64,000 nt of DNA from Diphasiastrum complanatum (lineage: Eukaryota > Streptophyta > Lycopodiopsida > Lycopodiales > Lycopodiaceae). The notes beneath the pieces are model-generated. The model did not search any database, was not told where the DNA came from, and was given only the letters and a program-made list of their open reading frames with translations. The stretch lies in the NCBI GenBank assembly GCA_029204225.1, contig CM055097.1, positions 72,731,210 through 72,795,209 of the forward strand. The letters are read 5' to 3'. A program made the position numbers and the translations under genes. Numbering within the stretch: position 1 is the first letter of the stretch; the number at the start of each line of letters is the position of its first letter. Positions 47,188 through 59,917 of this stretch are shown here, piece after piece.

Positions 47188-48250
47188 TAGTTGGCTGTTA
47201 TTTTTAGTAAGGTTTCCATTTATGGTGATATTTGGATGTTTGATCAAGTTCTAGCATGATTATGCATTGCACTGTTGATCAAATCTTACTAACCTTTGTT
47301 TTGTGAGTTGAACTTGTGGATCAAAAGCATATTTCAGGTATATTGAAGATCAGAGGATGAGAAGAAGCTATTTTGTATTGGATCATAACACCTAATCAAC
47401 ACTCTCCTTTGTGGATGAACACTCTCCTTAAGTGGATGAACCTTCTCCTTAAGTGGATGACAAATACTCTTTGAGTGATTTTGTATTTCTCCAAAAGGCT
47501 GAGCAAAGCTCCCACTTGGATGAAAGATCCCCTTTTGGGTGAATAGATTGTCAACAATCTTTTGAATAAATTTTGGTGTACTTTGTTGAGCATGTAAGTA
47601 ACTCTCCTTATGTAATTTGATTGGAGCATTTGCTGGAAGGTGTTAACCATTATGCAAGTGTGTTTTCAGGTTCTTAACAGGTTGAGGAACATTCTCATGT
47701 GAAGTGATCTTAGATCTACATCTAAACACCAAGATTTGACAAGATAGTGAAGCTAGTCTTGTGATTCACTAAGTGTGCTCATTCATTCACCTCTAAATCT
47801 TGTATTTATCACTTGCTGGAGTTTATAAACTTTTAGAAGTGTGGTTTGCATGTGGTTTTACAGGTTGAATCCATATCTTAGTGTGTTGATCATATGTTGA
47901 TCAAGTTTGTTCAATTCTAAGTATTCTTGGCAGCCTAGTCTTTTGTATTTTCTAAGAATGCAAGTAACTCTTCACACCATAACTTGATTTGGTCACTTGC
48001 TGGAAAGTTTGAGAGCTTAAGCAAGAGTGTGTTCAGGTTGGTTTGAGTTTGTAATCCATTCTTAGTGTGTGCAAAGTGTTGCATGTGTTTTCAATCTCCC
48101 TTTCTATGCTTAGAAACTAGCCAGGTTCAAGATAGAAGTGTTTTAGGGTCCTAGATCTTCTGAGATCTCCTTATCCATCATTTGTTGAGAGGAAAGTGAG
48201 TGTTAAGTGTATTAGGACAGAGCCTAAAAGTTGAAGAATCATTACATTCA

Positions 48251-51200
48251 TGGCTTTCAATGGTGGAATCATGTTAGAAACTAATGATAGGTTGAGTTCA
48301 TCAAACTACTCCACCTTGGAAAGTGAGGATGGAATCCTTACTTGAGTTGAATGAACTCATGGACATAGTTGCAAGAACTGAAGAGAGACCACCCACAGTT
48401 CAAGAGCAAACAAAGGTTTGATAAGAAGGCCAAAAGGGCTCTTCATATCATTAAAATGAATGTTACCAATGAACTTTTCATGGAAATTGGTAAGTGTCAA
48501 AGTGCAAGTGAGGCATGGAATGCCTTGAAGAAGCTCTTTGAATCAAAGTCCACATCTAGGGTATTGACCCTAAGGAGGAAAATATTTTTTAGTAGGCAAA
48601 GAGAGGGTGAAAGTGCTCATGCATTTGTCTTGAGGATTAAGTCTTTAAGTGATGATCTAGCATGTATTGATGAAAACATAAAAGATGGTGAAATAGTCCA
48701 GGTCATGTTGAATGGTTTGCTAGATGAACATGCTAACCTTGTGCAAGGTTTTGCCATTTAAAGGGTCTTGCCAAGTGTGGTTGACTTGCAAGAAATCTTA
48801 TTGGCTGAAGAACATAGGTTGCAATCAAAGCTTGACGATGCATCCTTGCAAGGTGGAGGTGAAGAGACTTTCTTCACAAAAGACAAAGTCAAAGGCCTAA
48901 AGGCAAAGAGAAATGGTCCAAAGGTGGTAACTTGGATCATGATGATCACTCTTCCTCCTCCTCTTCTAATTCTTTTAGAAAGAAAGAAAAGTCAAAGTTC
49001 AAGTGCTTTTATTGTGGAATAAAAGGTCATTTTGCTAATGAATGTCATAAGAAGAAAAGAGAGCAAGGTGAGAGGCAAGGAAATCTAGCAATAGATGAAG
49101 AAGAGGATAGCATTTCTGAATCTCTTGTTATAACTTCAAGTTTTCTTGCACATATAGATGGGAATGATCCTTGGTGGATTGATAGTGGAGCCTCATCTCA
49201 CATGACAAGACATAAGAAATACTTTTCATCCTTATTGTCTTATGAGAGAGAGAGCAACATCATCTATACTGCAAATGATGGTCAATGTGACATCAAAGGC
49301 ATAGTCACATTTCCTATTTCTCTTTCAACAAATAGGAAAGCTAATCTTGAAAATGTATTGTACATTTCTTCAATCACTAAGAACTTGCTTAGTGTTAGTC
49401 AAATGATTGACAAGGGGCTTGATGTTGAGTTCATTGGAGATGCTTGTTTGATAAGTAAGTGTGGATCCTTGATTGCTAAAGGAATAAGGCATGGTAAACT
49501 TTTCAAACTGGATGCATGTGTGATCTCTAAGAATGAAGGATGTATGGCTAGGGAACAATTGACAAACCAAGAAATTTGGCATAAGAGGTTGGGCCATCCC
49601 AACTTCAAATCTTTGGAGGTAATGGCAAAGAAAGAGCATGTTCTTGGTCTCCCTAAAAGTCTTGTTGCAAATAATACATTTTGTGAACATTGTGCCTTGT
49701 CCAAATCTCATAGACTTGCTTATACTAGATCTACTTCTAGATCTAAAGAAGCTTTTCAACTTGTGCATTCGGATCTTCATTTTTTTAGTACAACTAGCAA
49801 TGGTGGGGCAAAAATGTATGCAACTTTTATTGATGACTTTAGTAGGTATACTTGGGTCCATCTTCTTAAAACCAAAGATGAAGTGTTTGTTGCATTTGTC
49901 AAGTTTAAGAATGAAGTGAAAAATCAATTCAATACAAAGATCAAATGCTTGAGATCAAATAATGGAGGGGAATACACTTCAAATAAGTTCAAAGATTTTG
50001 CATAGCACATGGGATTAAGAGGGAGTACTCTAGTCCTAGGACTTCACAACAGAATGGAGTGGCAGAAAGGAAGAATAGAACCCTTTGTGAATGTGCCAAG
50101 GCAATGAGACTACATGCTAATCTTACTAAGTCCTATTGAGGGGAAGCTTTAGCATGTGCTAACTATCTTTGTAATAGGAGGACAAGTGCTTCTTTAAATG
50201 GTAAGACTCCCTTTGAGGTCCTCTATGGTAGGAGGCCAAGTGTCAAGCATTGTAGGATATTTGGTTGTACTTGTTTTGTCAACATCACTGTTGATGATAG
50301 AACTAAAGAAGATCCTTCATCAAAGAAGGGTGTGTTTGTTGGCTATAGTGAAGTAAACAAGGCTTACAAAGTATACATTCCTTCTACGAATAAAGTTGTC
50401 ATAAGTAGGGATGTCATCTTTCATGAAGAGAATGTTTCCAATGTTGTCAATGTTGATGATGATGTTGATGTGCCTACTAATCATCATGATGTGCAAGATG
50501 TCTTGGATGAAGGTGGAGATGCCACTCCAAAGCAACCTTCAAGGAGGACTCAAAGGCAAAGGACTAAGACATCAAGGCTAACCTATGATGAAAAAGGAAA
50601 GCAAGTGGTGGAGAACTCTAACTTTATTTTTCTTACCTCTTTTGATGAACCAACTTGTGTAGGTGAAGCAATTCAAAAGGAGGAATGGATCCAAGCCATG
50701 GATCATGAGCATCAAGCACTCATCAAGAACAACATTTGGAGGTTGGTGGAACTTCCAAAAGACAAGAAGGCAATTGGGTGTAAGTGGATCTTCAAGATCA
50801 AGACAAAAGAAGATGGATCAATCAAAAGATACAAGGCAAGATTGGTGGCAAAAGGGTATGCTCAAGAGTATGGCATTGACTATGATGAGACCTTTGCACC
50901 CGTGGCAAAGATGGTAACAATTCAAACCCTTATCTCTCTTGCAACTCTTTATGGTTGGGACATGTGGCAAATGGATGTTACTAATGTTTTTTTGAATGGT
51001 GATCTTGAAGAGGAAATCTACATGGAGCAACCCGAGGGCTATGTTTCACATGATGAGCCTAATCATGTGTGTTTCCTACAAAAGAGCTTGTATGGGCTTA
51101 AGCAAGCACCAAGAAGTTGGTATGCTAAGCTCAATTCCTTCTTACTCTCTCAAAACTTCATCATGAGTGAGTATGATCATTCTCTCTACTTTAGATTGAA

Positions 51201-52200
51201 TAATAATGGTGACATCACTTTGCTTTTGATCTATGTTGATGACATAATCTTAAGTGGTGATAGCAATGAAGATATAGATGACATCAAGATGGCACTTAAA
51301 AGTAAGTTTGAGATACAAGATCTTGGTAAGCTTCACTATATCTTAGGAATAGAGATTGTTAGGACTTCTAATTCTAGTTTCATTTGTCAAGAGAAGTATT
51401 CTAACTCTATTCTAAAAAAATTTCATATAGAAAATTGCAAAGTAGTTTCTACTCCTATGGAATCAAATGTAAAGCTATCTATAAATGGTAATGAAAGATC
51501 CTTCAAGAACATTACTCTCTATAGAAAGCTCATAGGATCTCTTATTTGGTTAACCATCACAAGACCTGATCTAAGCTATGTGGTTGGTAAACTAAGTCAA
51601 TTCATGCAAGATCCTAGTGAGGCTCATTGGAAGCTAGGAAAGAGAGTACTAAGATACCTCTCGAAATCTAGAGATTTTGGCATCTTGTATGAAGGATCTT
51701 CACCTAACCTTTGTGATTTCTCAGATTCAGATTTTGCAGGTGATTAAATGGATAGGAAGTCAACAAGTGCCTTTGCAATATATCTAGAAGAGGGAGCTAT
51801 CTCATGGCTATCAAAGAAGAAACCTACTATCTCTCTATCTTCCACCGAGGCCGAGTACAAGGCACTGACAACATGCACCAAGGAGATGCTTTGGATAAAG
51901 AGGATGCTATTGGATCTTCACTTGTTGGATTCTAAGAAGACACCAATCATCTATTGTGATAACCTTTCAGCCCAAAGCTTGGCAACCAATCCAGTTTTCC
52001 ATGCTAAAAGCAAGCACATTGAGATCACTTTGTGAGGGATCAAGTCATTGCCAAAGAGGTGGAGCTTCAACATGTCTCTTCATTGGAGTGTGTGGCTGAT
52101 ATCTTTACCAAACCATTGGGAAAGGACCTGTATTATAAGCATAGATCTAATCTTGGAATGTGTTCAAGATCTATGTTAAAACTAGCATCCAATGTTAAAG
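48251..52200 (+). pseudogene. Ty1/Copia gag-pol, complete domain order, multiple lesions
   Basis: Gag starts MAFNGGIMLETNDRLSSSNY. Extra T near 48315, frameshift near 48410, TAA at 48759 and a frameshift near 48930. The 357-codon frame from 48932 has zinc knuckle CFYCGIKGHFANEC, protease WWIDSGASSHMT and integrase HKRLGHPN, HSDLHF, FIDDFSRYTW. LRSNNGGEY has Asn (49958-49960) where the catalytic Asp is expected. One T is lost near 49995, then NGVAERKNRT (Glu intact) and a TGA for Trp near 50137. From 50332 to 51747 RT is open, with QMDVTNVFLNGDL and intact YVDDIILSG. TAA at 51745 interrupts RNase H, which continues SSTEAEYKAL and FTKPLGKD after a frameshift near 52030. It ends at purine tract AAAGAGGGAG. 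Confidence 0.95.
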
Positions 52201-52206
52201 AGGGAG

Positions 52207-52861
52207 TGTGAAAATTGTCAACATTTCCTAGCTAGTTTGAGGCCTAAATTGGCAATTTTTGTACATAGTTTTGGATCTAACCTTTCACACACGTGAAAGA
52301 GGCCTAAATACTTTTATTTTAATATATATTTTGTATTAAAGAAGTCCCAAACTTCAAGACCTTCGAAATGACACCAAAATCATGTTATTTGGACATATAG
52401 GCCAAAATTGGCTATTTTAGACTACTGGTGCCCTAAAATTGGGTCTTAAGTTCTAGAGAGAGGAGAGAGAGTCATCTCTCTCACCTATATTAGGCTGAAA
52501 TTCGTGGAGAACAGGTTGGAGAAACTTATTCTATTGTTGAGAGAGATCAATAGATCATTGTCACGGTTTCTTCCTCCATTGAGAGCATTGCTTTGTGTAT
52601 TGTTTTCAAGCTTTTGTGTATGATTTTAAGAGATTTCCAAAAGTGGTAGGCTGCTGTTGTAAGGCTGGTATGCTATTGTTTTTGGCTGCCATCAGTACCT
52701 TTTATTAGTTTCTTTTGTCTCTTGAATGCTTTGTCAAGTTCATGTGTATCAAAGGTAGCATTAGGATGCTTTGCCATTTCTAGCTTTTGTAGCTTGTTGT
52801 GCAAAGATCTTAGCCAAGTATTTTGGGAGTTTGGATCTATTCAAGATCCACTTTTTTCACA
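52207..52861 (+). repeat. 3' LTR of the plus-strand Copia
   Basis: 655 bp, TGTGAAAATTGTC to TTTTTTCACA. Its last 160 bp match the truncated 5' LTR. Confidence 0.92.
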
Positions 52862-53597
52862 ATTACCAAATAACACATTCACCAATAGTAATACATACTT
52901 AAATACTCAACATTCAACTCCCAGGTCAATTACTACTCCCTTGTTGAGTTTGAAAGGTCTCTAAAGTTGAGCATTTGCTTTTGATGTCCAATTGACCTCT
53001 CATAGAAGTGTCATCACACATATGACTACTCAAATGTTTAAAGACAATAAAATAGGCCAACTCTTTCACACCCTTCTCAAAGTTGATCTCGTGCCATTCA
53101 AAGTATGACACAACTCTTGAACGACAACCATGCTTGTACGATATCAAAGGGTTAGATGTGGACATGGCAAACAAGAATAACAACAAGAAAAGTGTTGGCA
53201 GATGCCCTTGCAAATTTGAACTCTCTTTGAAAGATCATTAGCAAACAGAAAATCTGAAGAATATGGCAAACGAGTGTAGGGAGAATTGAAAAAAAAGAAG
53301 GAATGACAGGTTGGGACTTAGGCATGTATTGCTAACTTCACTCTACCACCAAGGTTCAATTGCAAAAAACAACCTTCACAATTTGTTCACTTATAAACAT
53401 ACATGTAAGTTTAGTGATAAGGAATTTACTGAATGCAGTTACATTTGAGTTTGATTAAGGAGGGTGTCACCACTACGACATCGAAAGTTTGTTGTTAAAT
53501 GGGTAGTCAAATTTCTGGGCCAACATCAATCTACATTTTCTTTGATATCCCAAATTCAAGACAAAGGTTTCATCAAATCAAAATTTGTTACCACAAG
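52862..53597. other. Flanking DNA with one unexplained minus-strand frame
   Basis: The frame 53213-52926 (no ATG at its first codon; the first ATG gives AMSTSNPLISYKHGC) encodes a hydrophobic stretch, then a Cys-containing polar segment ending GSSN. It resembles a truncated secreted-protein exon, but I recognise no family and it abuts the Copia insertion. Nothing else seen. Confidence 0.3.
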
Positions 53598-54112
53598 TTT
53601 ACAATGGCACTCTCAAAATAGCAGTGTACGATTCATATAGTGCAACAATTGAGGTTTTGCATAATACAAGGCCTCCGCTTCTTGGCAACATACCAACAAC
53701 TTTGTAGAGGACCATAAATATTTATTCCCTTCCATAAACTTGCAATTGCTTTACCTTGAAAAACTCATAAGCTAAATATTGAGGTTTCATTCAGTCGCAA
53801 AGGTTTCCCTTGTATTGCTACAGGATAACAGACATTGGGCTATTTTCAAATTAGATTTTACTCGTGATAATCCATGCCAAATATTTCACAACTTAGCAAA
53901 TTGATAAAGGCTGACAACAAAAGCGATCCTACTCTACAAAGCGAGCTAATATTTGGTCAGATGCACTAGTCAATAGGGTGCATTCGCGTTCTAATGTGAA
54001 TGTGCCTTTTCTTCCTGGGCCCACCTGTAGAGAATATTGATTGTAATAACCGCTTGTTGTCACAACAAAAATTCTTGGACTGCAAGGAAATCCACAAAGA
54101 CATCAATCAGCT

Positions 54113-54168
<56 letters not shown>

Positions 54169-54344
54169 TCAATTCATGCAACAATTGACTAGCTTCAAGG
54201 AAATGGTGGTATAATAGTGCACCTTGAGGATGATACACAATTCCCAACACAAAAACATAGTTACAAACTTGTCAAGCATGTATATGTCTCAACAATGTTA
54301 CTGCATGAGTGTTTTTCTATCAAACCAAGCAAAACAAGAGATCT
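53598..54344. repeat. Right arm of the long-range inverted duplication
   Basis: Reverse complement of 2083-2864. Inner boundary TTTACAATGGC, outer boundary near CAAGAGATC. The main length difference lies in the microsatellite. Confidence 0.85.
54117..54168 (+). repeat. Compound microsatellite (CT)16(CA)10
   Basis: Sits at the position equivalent to the pure (AG)47 of the left arm. Confidence 0.97.
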
Positions 54345-54589
54345 AAGGGCGAAAAATCATACAAATATGGGGAGCTCGCAGTGAAGCAATAAATCTCATG
54401 AACACAAAAGTAGTTGCCAACAACATACCATTTAGATTTAGACATTGAATCATGACGGAATTGATTCTCTACGTATTCTAATTCCATACCGATCTAATCT
54501 TGAAGCACTTGAGCTTGTTTCTCCACTTCCATTTGTAGATTTGGCAACGGCACAAATGCTACAATACATCCACAATATTCACCACTTGT

Positions 54590-54786
54590 AAATAGCAATA
54601 AATGCATATTAAATATAGCCAGAGCAACATTTCAGTATTTACAAAAGATTGCTTCACCAACCTTCGCGTTCCAGGCATGAAACCATCATGAATAGTGATA
54701 AAATGGTGCTCTGATTCAACCATATCCGTTACTAATTCAGGAATCACAGCAGCAATGATCCCAGGAATTTTTTTATCACTGTCCAC
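54590..54786 (-). other. Possible orphan exon (unidentified protein)
   Basis: The minus frame reads DSDKKIPGIIAAVIPELV, then TDMVESEHHFITIHDGFMPG, with gene-like composition and possible donor GTTGGT or GTGAAG after GTRR. No family is recognised and no neighbouring exon was found, so this is only a candidate. It lies between two microsatellites. Confidence 0.2.
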
Positions 54787-54818
54787 AAAGTAAAATTTGA
54801 CAACGTTCTAAAGCCTTA

Positions 54819-54924
<106 letters not shown>

Positions 54925-55040
54925 CTCTTTGTATTTCACCACTAGACATTCTCACAAACTAGGTGTAATACTTCTTCTAAATCATTCAAGAAACCAACTA
55001 GCTTATGAAGCTTGATCTTGTGGTTTCAACAACTACTTGG

Positions 55041-55240
55041 CTAAAAATCATACATAAGAATAAAGGGGTTGTTCCCAGTGATAGAATATTTTTTATTGTT
55101 GTAAGCAAACTCAATAAATGGAAGGTGCTTCTCCCATTCAAATTTCTTACTAGATACATATGTTGTAAACATAGCGTCGGCTAATTGGTCCTTTGTTTGA
55201 CCATCAAATTTAGGAGGATCAAAAGAACTAAAGCTCAAGG
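55041..55240 (-). pseudogene. Gypsy integrase fragment
   Basis: Reads PPKFDGQTKDQLADAM, then EKHLPFIEFAYNNKKYS and NNPFILMYDF, the integrase region after the second Asp. The GQT motif is followed by Lys in a shifted frame. At nucleotide level this stretch shares GGACCAATTAG with the broken integrase at 21825-21836. Flanks are decayed. Confidence 0.75.
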
Positions 55241-55399
55241 AGGTCTTTAAAGTTTGGAATGCACTCGACCATAAGTGCCTTATGAAATAACCATTTTTGT
55301 CACTTATTGCATCTTACAACACTTCATAGGGTCTAAATAACATCTCAACTAATATTTAAAGCTTTTGTCATCATCTTCATTGAGATACATGTAGCCATA

Positions 55400-55864
55400 C
55401 TAGTGAGGCGAATCATTTGACCAACAGAAGTACATTCGTACCAAATGAAAGGTCCTATGCATGCCTCGATGCCCAACACTCAATGATCTTGACCTATGGT
55501 CATTTGTTGGCCAAGGGCCCCTTTATTTATGTACAGGCTTAAGCACCTTTTTTATGCATTTATATATAGGATTGGCCAACTTCCAAAGGCCAACTTTCAT
55601 TAGTTAATAACGTGGAGTGGGGGCCCTTTAGGAGGGTGCACTATTTTCCCTCCAAAAGTTCTATCTTCGTTGCTTGAAGTTTTAGGGTTCCTCATAAATA
55701 GACCCTATTTGCATTCAATTTTTAGCTAATGCTTTGGTACCACTTGGGCTCTTTGTGGGAGAACTCTTGCCTTTGCTATTGCTTGTAGAGCTTTAGCCAT
55801 TGATGTTTTGTGATGCTAATTACCATTCTTCGTGGGAGATTGCTTCTGTGATTTAGTTCATAAC
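55400..55864 (+). repeat. Gypsy LTR (right part)
   Basis: Contains a TATA box (TATATATAGG, 55561-55570) and the GC-rich block GTGGAGTGGGGGCCC..AGGAGGGTGCACTAT at about 55612-55650, which reappears reversed at 62.9 kb. It ends before a PBS-like TGGTATTAGAGC at 55866-55877. The left boundary was not determined. Confidence 0.5.
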
Positions 55865-56179
55865 TTGGTATTAGAGCACTTTCCTAAGCACTTTGGAAAA
55901 CACTAATTTCTTTTAATTTTTTTCTTATCTCTAGATGTTTTCTTTGCTAGTCGTTCTCTCTTTGCTACTTTCTTGGTGGGTCATTCCTTCGGCCATTGGA
56001 TTTTTATTAACGGTCCATTTGCAATATTGATTACATTCATATTTGTAGGGTTTTGTGATATAGAATACATGCCTAGCCCATTTGCCCACAACCAAATAAT
56101 CTGTTGTGCACCTAAGTGATAGCATACGAATTTCATTTTCTTAAAGAAAAAATAGTGAATTTGGATTCTAGCACCTTTG

Positions 56180-57760
56180 TATTGGTTATCGTGCCTTAGA
56201 AAAGCTTACTATTTGTAATCAATACCCTATCCCTAATATGGACGACCTTTCTTACTTGCTTGGTAAAGCCAAAAAAATCTCCATGATAGATCTTTATTCT
56301 GGCTACCATAAAATCCATATGCATATTGTCAATGAGTATAAGACTACCTTTTGCACCCATCTTGGACTTAAATGAGTTAAAGTTTTACCCTTCATTGTCA
56401 CCAATGGGCCGCTTATATTTCAGAATGTTATGAATAATATCATGTCTCCACTCCATGGCATTTTTGTCCTCGTCTATTTTGATGACATTTTTGTTTATGG
56501 TACTATCTCTCAACATGTGTCTCTTTTGACTGCTTTTTTTCACATCCCTACTGATCATCAACTTTATGCTAAAGTTGATGATGTTCTTTTGTTGTCATTG
56601 AATTGAGTTCCTAAGATCCTAGTTTTCGATGGCCATGTTTGCCTTGATTCTAGTAAGCTCGAATTCATTCTTGCTTGCCTACTCCTATTGAAGCTTATCA
56701 AGTTCACATGTTTTCTAGCTTGACACCCACTTGCTTAAGCATGTTTCCCATTTTGCTTTTGTCTAGAGTACCCAACATCAACATACTTTTGAGCCTCTTA
56801 AGAATTGATCACTTATGCTCCAATGCTTTGTCTTCCTAAATTTGATAACCTCACTGCTGAGATGGATGCTAGTTCTGTTGGCTTAGGTGCTTTCTTATGC
56901 CAGACTAGTTGTATTATTGCGAATCCATTTTTCCTTTGAGAAATGGTGTCATTACCTTTACTATGTACCTTTTCATATTTTTATTGAACATCAATCACTA
57001 CGCTATCTTTACAACTTGAAAGATCTTAGTGACAAGCAATATTGATCGTTACATTTTTTATATTCCTTCTATTTCACATACATTATAAACTTGGATGTTC
57101 TAATGTTGCTATTGCTACCTTGTCTTGTTTTCCGGCCCTGATGCTGTTAGAAATAATGATTAATTAGTACCACCTAATGTCATGGTTTATTGTAAAGTCT
57201 ATTTTTAGGCATCTTACTATTTCTAGCTGAAAAGTTAGTTTAGTCTAACTACAGGTCAAGTTTGAGTACATTGCTTAAGTACATGAGGGCTCTAATTTTG
57301 CACATGTAGGAGACCTTGTCTTCATTATAAATATGGTACTTATAATAAAGGAAAAGCATATCACTTCAAATCTCATTTTCTTCATTGTGTCACTTTTGTG
57401 AATGCTAGTAGGATCTAATTAGTCCATAGGGTGTAATCATTCTTTTCTCACACATGTATAATCTTCTTACTACCACTTTTTCTTGGTGTGATTAGTTATC
57501 TACTGCCTATACTACTTGTCCTAGTTTTCGAGATGTATGCCTTTACGCTGCTTAGTTTTCAAGATGTATGCCTTTACGCTACTTCCTTCCTCGTGTCATC
57601 ATCAAGCCTACTCTGTTGTTAACCAATGATCATTCCATTATGGGTCCCTTTGTATATCGAGTACCCTTGACATTTGCCCTAAACTTTTATGCAAAGTCCA
57701 CTCTTCTCTTATCTCCTATCGGGGGCCACTTTGGTTTGTAGAAATATTGCAACGGCCTCA
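56180..57760 (+). pseudogene. Ty3/Gypsy RT and RNase H remnant (heavily decayed)
   Basis: RT pieces: NQYPIPNMDDLSYLLGKA, ISMIDLYSGYHKIHMH, VYFDDIFVYG with both catalytic Asp present at about 56476-56490. A stop follows GLK where a Trp-containing motif is usual. RNase H pieces: FDNLTAEMDASSVGLGAF near 56850, then frameshifted HQSLRYLYNLKDLSDKQ-like sequence. Near 57690 the nucleotides for LSPIGGHF hint at an integrase zinc domain. Gag and protease were not found between the PBS at 55866 and the RT. Confidence 0.78.
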
Positions 57761-58729
57761 AAGATTATTAATCATTGCCATCCATGAAATCTAAACTTGC
57801 TACTCTTATCCATCTTTGTGATGCTTGTCCTCCAACATTGGCCCATTCCTCACAACCGATAGAGTGATGTTCTTTGGACTTTATCCTAGGTCTTCCTATC
57901 ATGACTCTTGCCTGGTAGTGTGGCCATTTATTTTTATCCAAGATATTCTGCCTGCATAATTTCCCCAAGCATATCCTTACCGCTCAAGATAGTAAGTTCA
58001 CTTCAGGCCCCTGGATAGAGTCGATACGACAACTACAACAGCTTTGTAATGATTAATGTATGTTAACACACTAATCTAGTTTCTAACAAAAACTTAAAAT
58101 TAAGATTATACAAAGTTTTGATGTCTCTTCTTCACACTCCATCTCTCAGGACTCCCTCAAACTCTCTCCCTTAATTTTTCAGGTTTCAAGCATATTCACA
58201 CTTCTAATCTATGTATCTCATTGCCTACCCTTATTGTTTCGTCCATGTCCAATACTCAGGATCTGGAATAGTTCTTGATGTGGATATTCGACACTCCAAT
58301 GTTTGAGTTTATTTTGCCTCGATATTCTAATCAAGGCCACTTAAGTAATTAATAACCTTGAGAGGGGCTAGGAACTCCAATTATGAGATGTGGAGCAATG
58401 CATGGTGTTTGACGGCTATATGCATGCTAAGGAGTATCAGTTGGGTTTAGCAATGTAATAGGCTTTGCGTGGCATATCCACATGCATTTGGTAGGCTATA
58501 AGTACCTTTTTCGGAAGAATATCTTTGCCTTTTCTTTCTAGTGGTGGAAAAATCGACCTCCAAATAAGTGGTTTCTCATGTTTTTGATCATTCCTTGCTT
58601 AGGAATCCGAGATATGGACTTTCTCCATGGCTATATTGGTAGATTGCTTGCATCTTCACAATTTTCTAGCAGTTTTTGGCTACTAATATGAATTTTGGAT
58701 TGGATTTCTCATAACATACTTTAGCCATG
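57761..58729. other. Decayed DNA between two Gypsy fragments
   Basis: No motif can be read with confidence. It is probably degraded Gypsy internal sequence. Confidence 0.35.
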
Positions 58730-59470
58730 CATGCCAAACGACTTTTGGCTCTCTGAAGCACTAACTACCACTCCCACTTTCCTTTGCCTTTCTAATTTTG
58801 ATTACAAGTTTATAGATGCCAGTTACGTTGTTTTAGGTGCTCTCCTACACTAGGCTAGTTGTATCATTGTCAATGAGTCTCACTGCCTTTGTTCCTATGA
58901 GTAGCACTATTCCACACTTGAAAAAGAGCTTGCTGCTATCATCAAGGATCTTAATGACTGAAAATATCGTTGGTTGCAGTTTTTGCACTCCTTTCAGTTT
59001 GATATACATTATCGGCCCGACGATTCTAATGCTGCTTTGTCTTGCCTTCTCGCTTTTATCTATAATCTTGTCACTTCTGCTCCTGTCTGGTTTGGTCAGC
59101 CACTCATCCTACATGTCTTGACTTTCATGATGTTTATGCTTCCCAGCCACTTCCTTTGTCACGTCATCATCAAGTCTATTCTGTTATTAATTGCTACTTA
59201 TATCATTGTGAGTCCCTTTGCATTCCTAACACTCATGACATCCATCCTCAGCTTTTTTTGGATGCTCATTTATCTCCTATTGGGGGTCATTTGTGTTTTC
59301 AAAATTCCTATAGTTGCCTTAAAGTCCATTTCTATTGGCCTTCTCTGAATTTTGAGCTTGATACTCTTATTCGTCAACGCTCACATGCCAAGACTTCTGG
59401 TCTCCTCCAGCAATGGCCCATTCCTCATCACCACAGGACTAATATTTCCATGGAGTTCCTATTATAGTTG
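58730..59470 (+). pseudogene. Second Gypsy RNase H / integrase zinc-domain fragment
   Basis: RNase H end: HYSTLEKELAAIIKDLND, a stop, then FQFDIHYRPDDSNAALS (usual RPGxxNxxADaLSR region). Integrase zinc-domain remnant: DAHLSPIGGHLCF, VHFYWPSLNFELDTLI. Similar to pieces at 56.8-57.7 kb, so it is probably a duplicate of the same family. Hydrophobic frames in other registers are artefacts. Confidence 0.7.
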
Positions 59471-59917
59471 ATCAATGTGCATGTTTGTTTCTACCAGTTT
59501 GAGGGATTGTAGATAGGCATTTAACTTGAATTTCTTCTTAATCAATAGTTAAATTGAGAGCTTGGAGTCACTAGCAATATTTGGAGATTGAAATCTTTCG
59601 AATGCAAGTAGAGGCCTCCATGTACTTATTTAAAATCGAACCTAGGTCACATTCACAAACTTCTTTTGGCCAAGTAAGTTTTTAACCTTGAACATATGGT
59701 AAATAAGTTAAAGCATGAGACCAAAATCTCGGCCAAGTTACTACATGTGATTCTATGGCAAAAGTAGGTTACTGCATGAGATCCATATCCAAATCACCTT
59801 TAGTTACACCATACCATCTCTATTTTTCATATCATTATCTCTATATACAATAAACCATTTATATATGATTCTCTCTTTCTATCTCTTTTTTTCCCCCTCT
59901 CACATCCTATCTTATAT
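59471..59917. other. AT-rich spacer
   Basis: No feature recognised. The 3' end of the preceding Gypsy and the 5' end of the following LINE lie somewhere here. Confidence 0.4.

Noticed and set aside
49370-49927. 185-codon minus-strand ORF
   Set aside because: It is antisense to the Copia protease-integrase frame, and the sense frame carries all conserved motifs.
58837-59348. Membrane-protein-like ORFs with long hydrophobic runs
   Set aside because: They are out-of-frame readings of a Gypsy RNase H/integrase fragment whose correct frame gives recognisable motifs.
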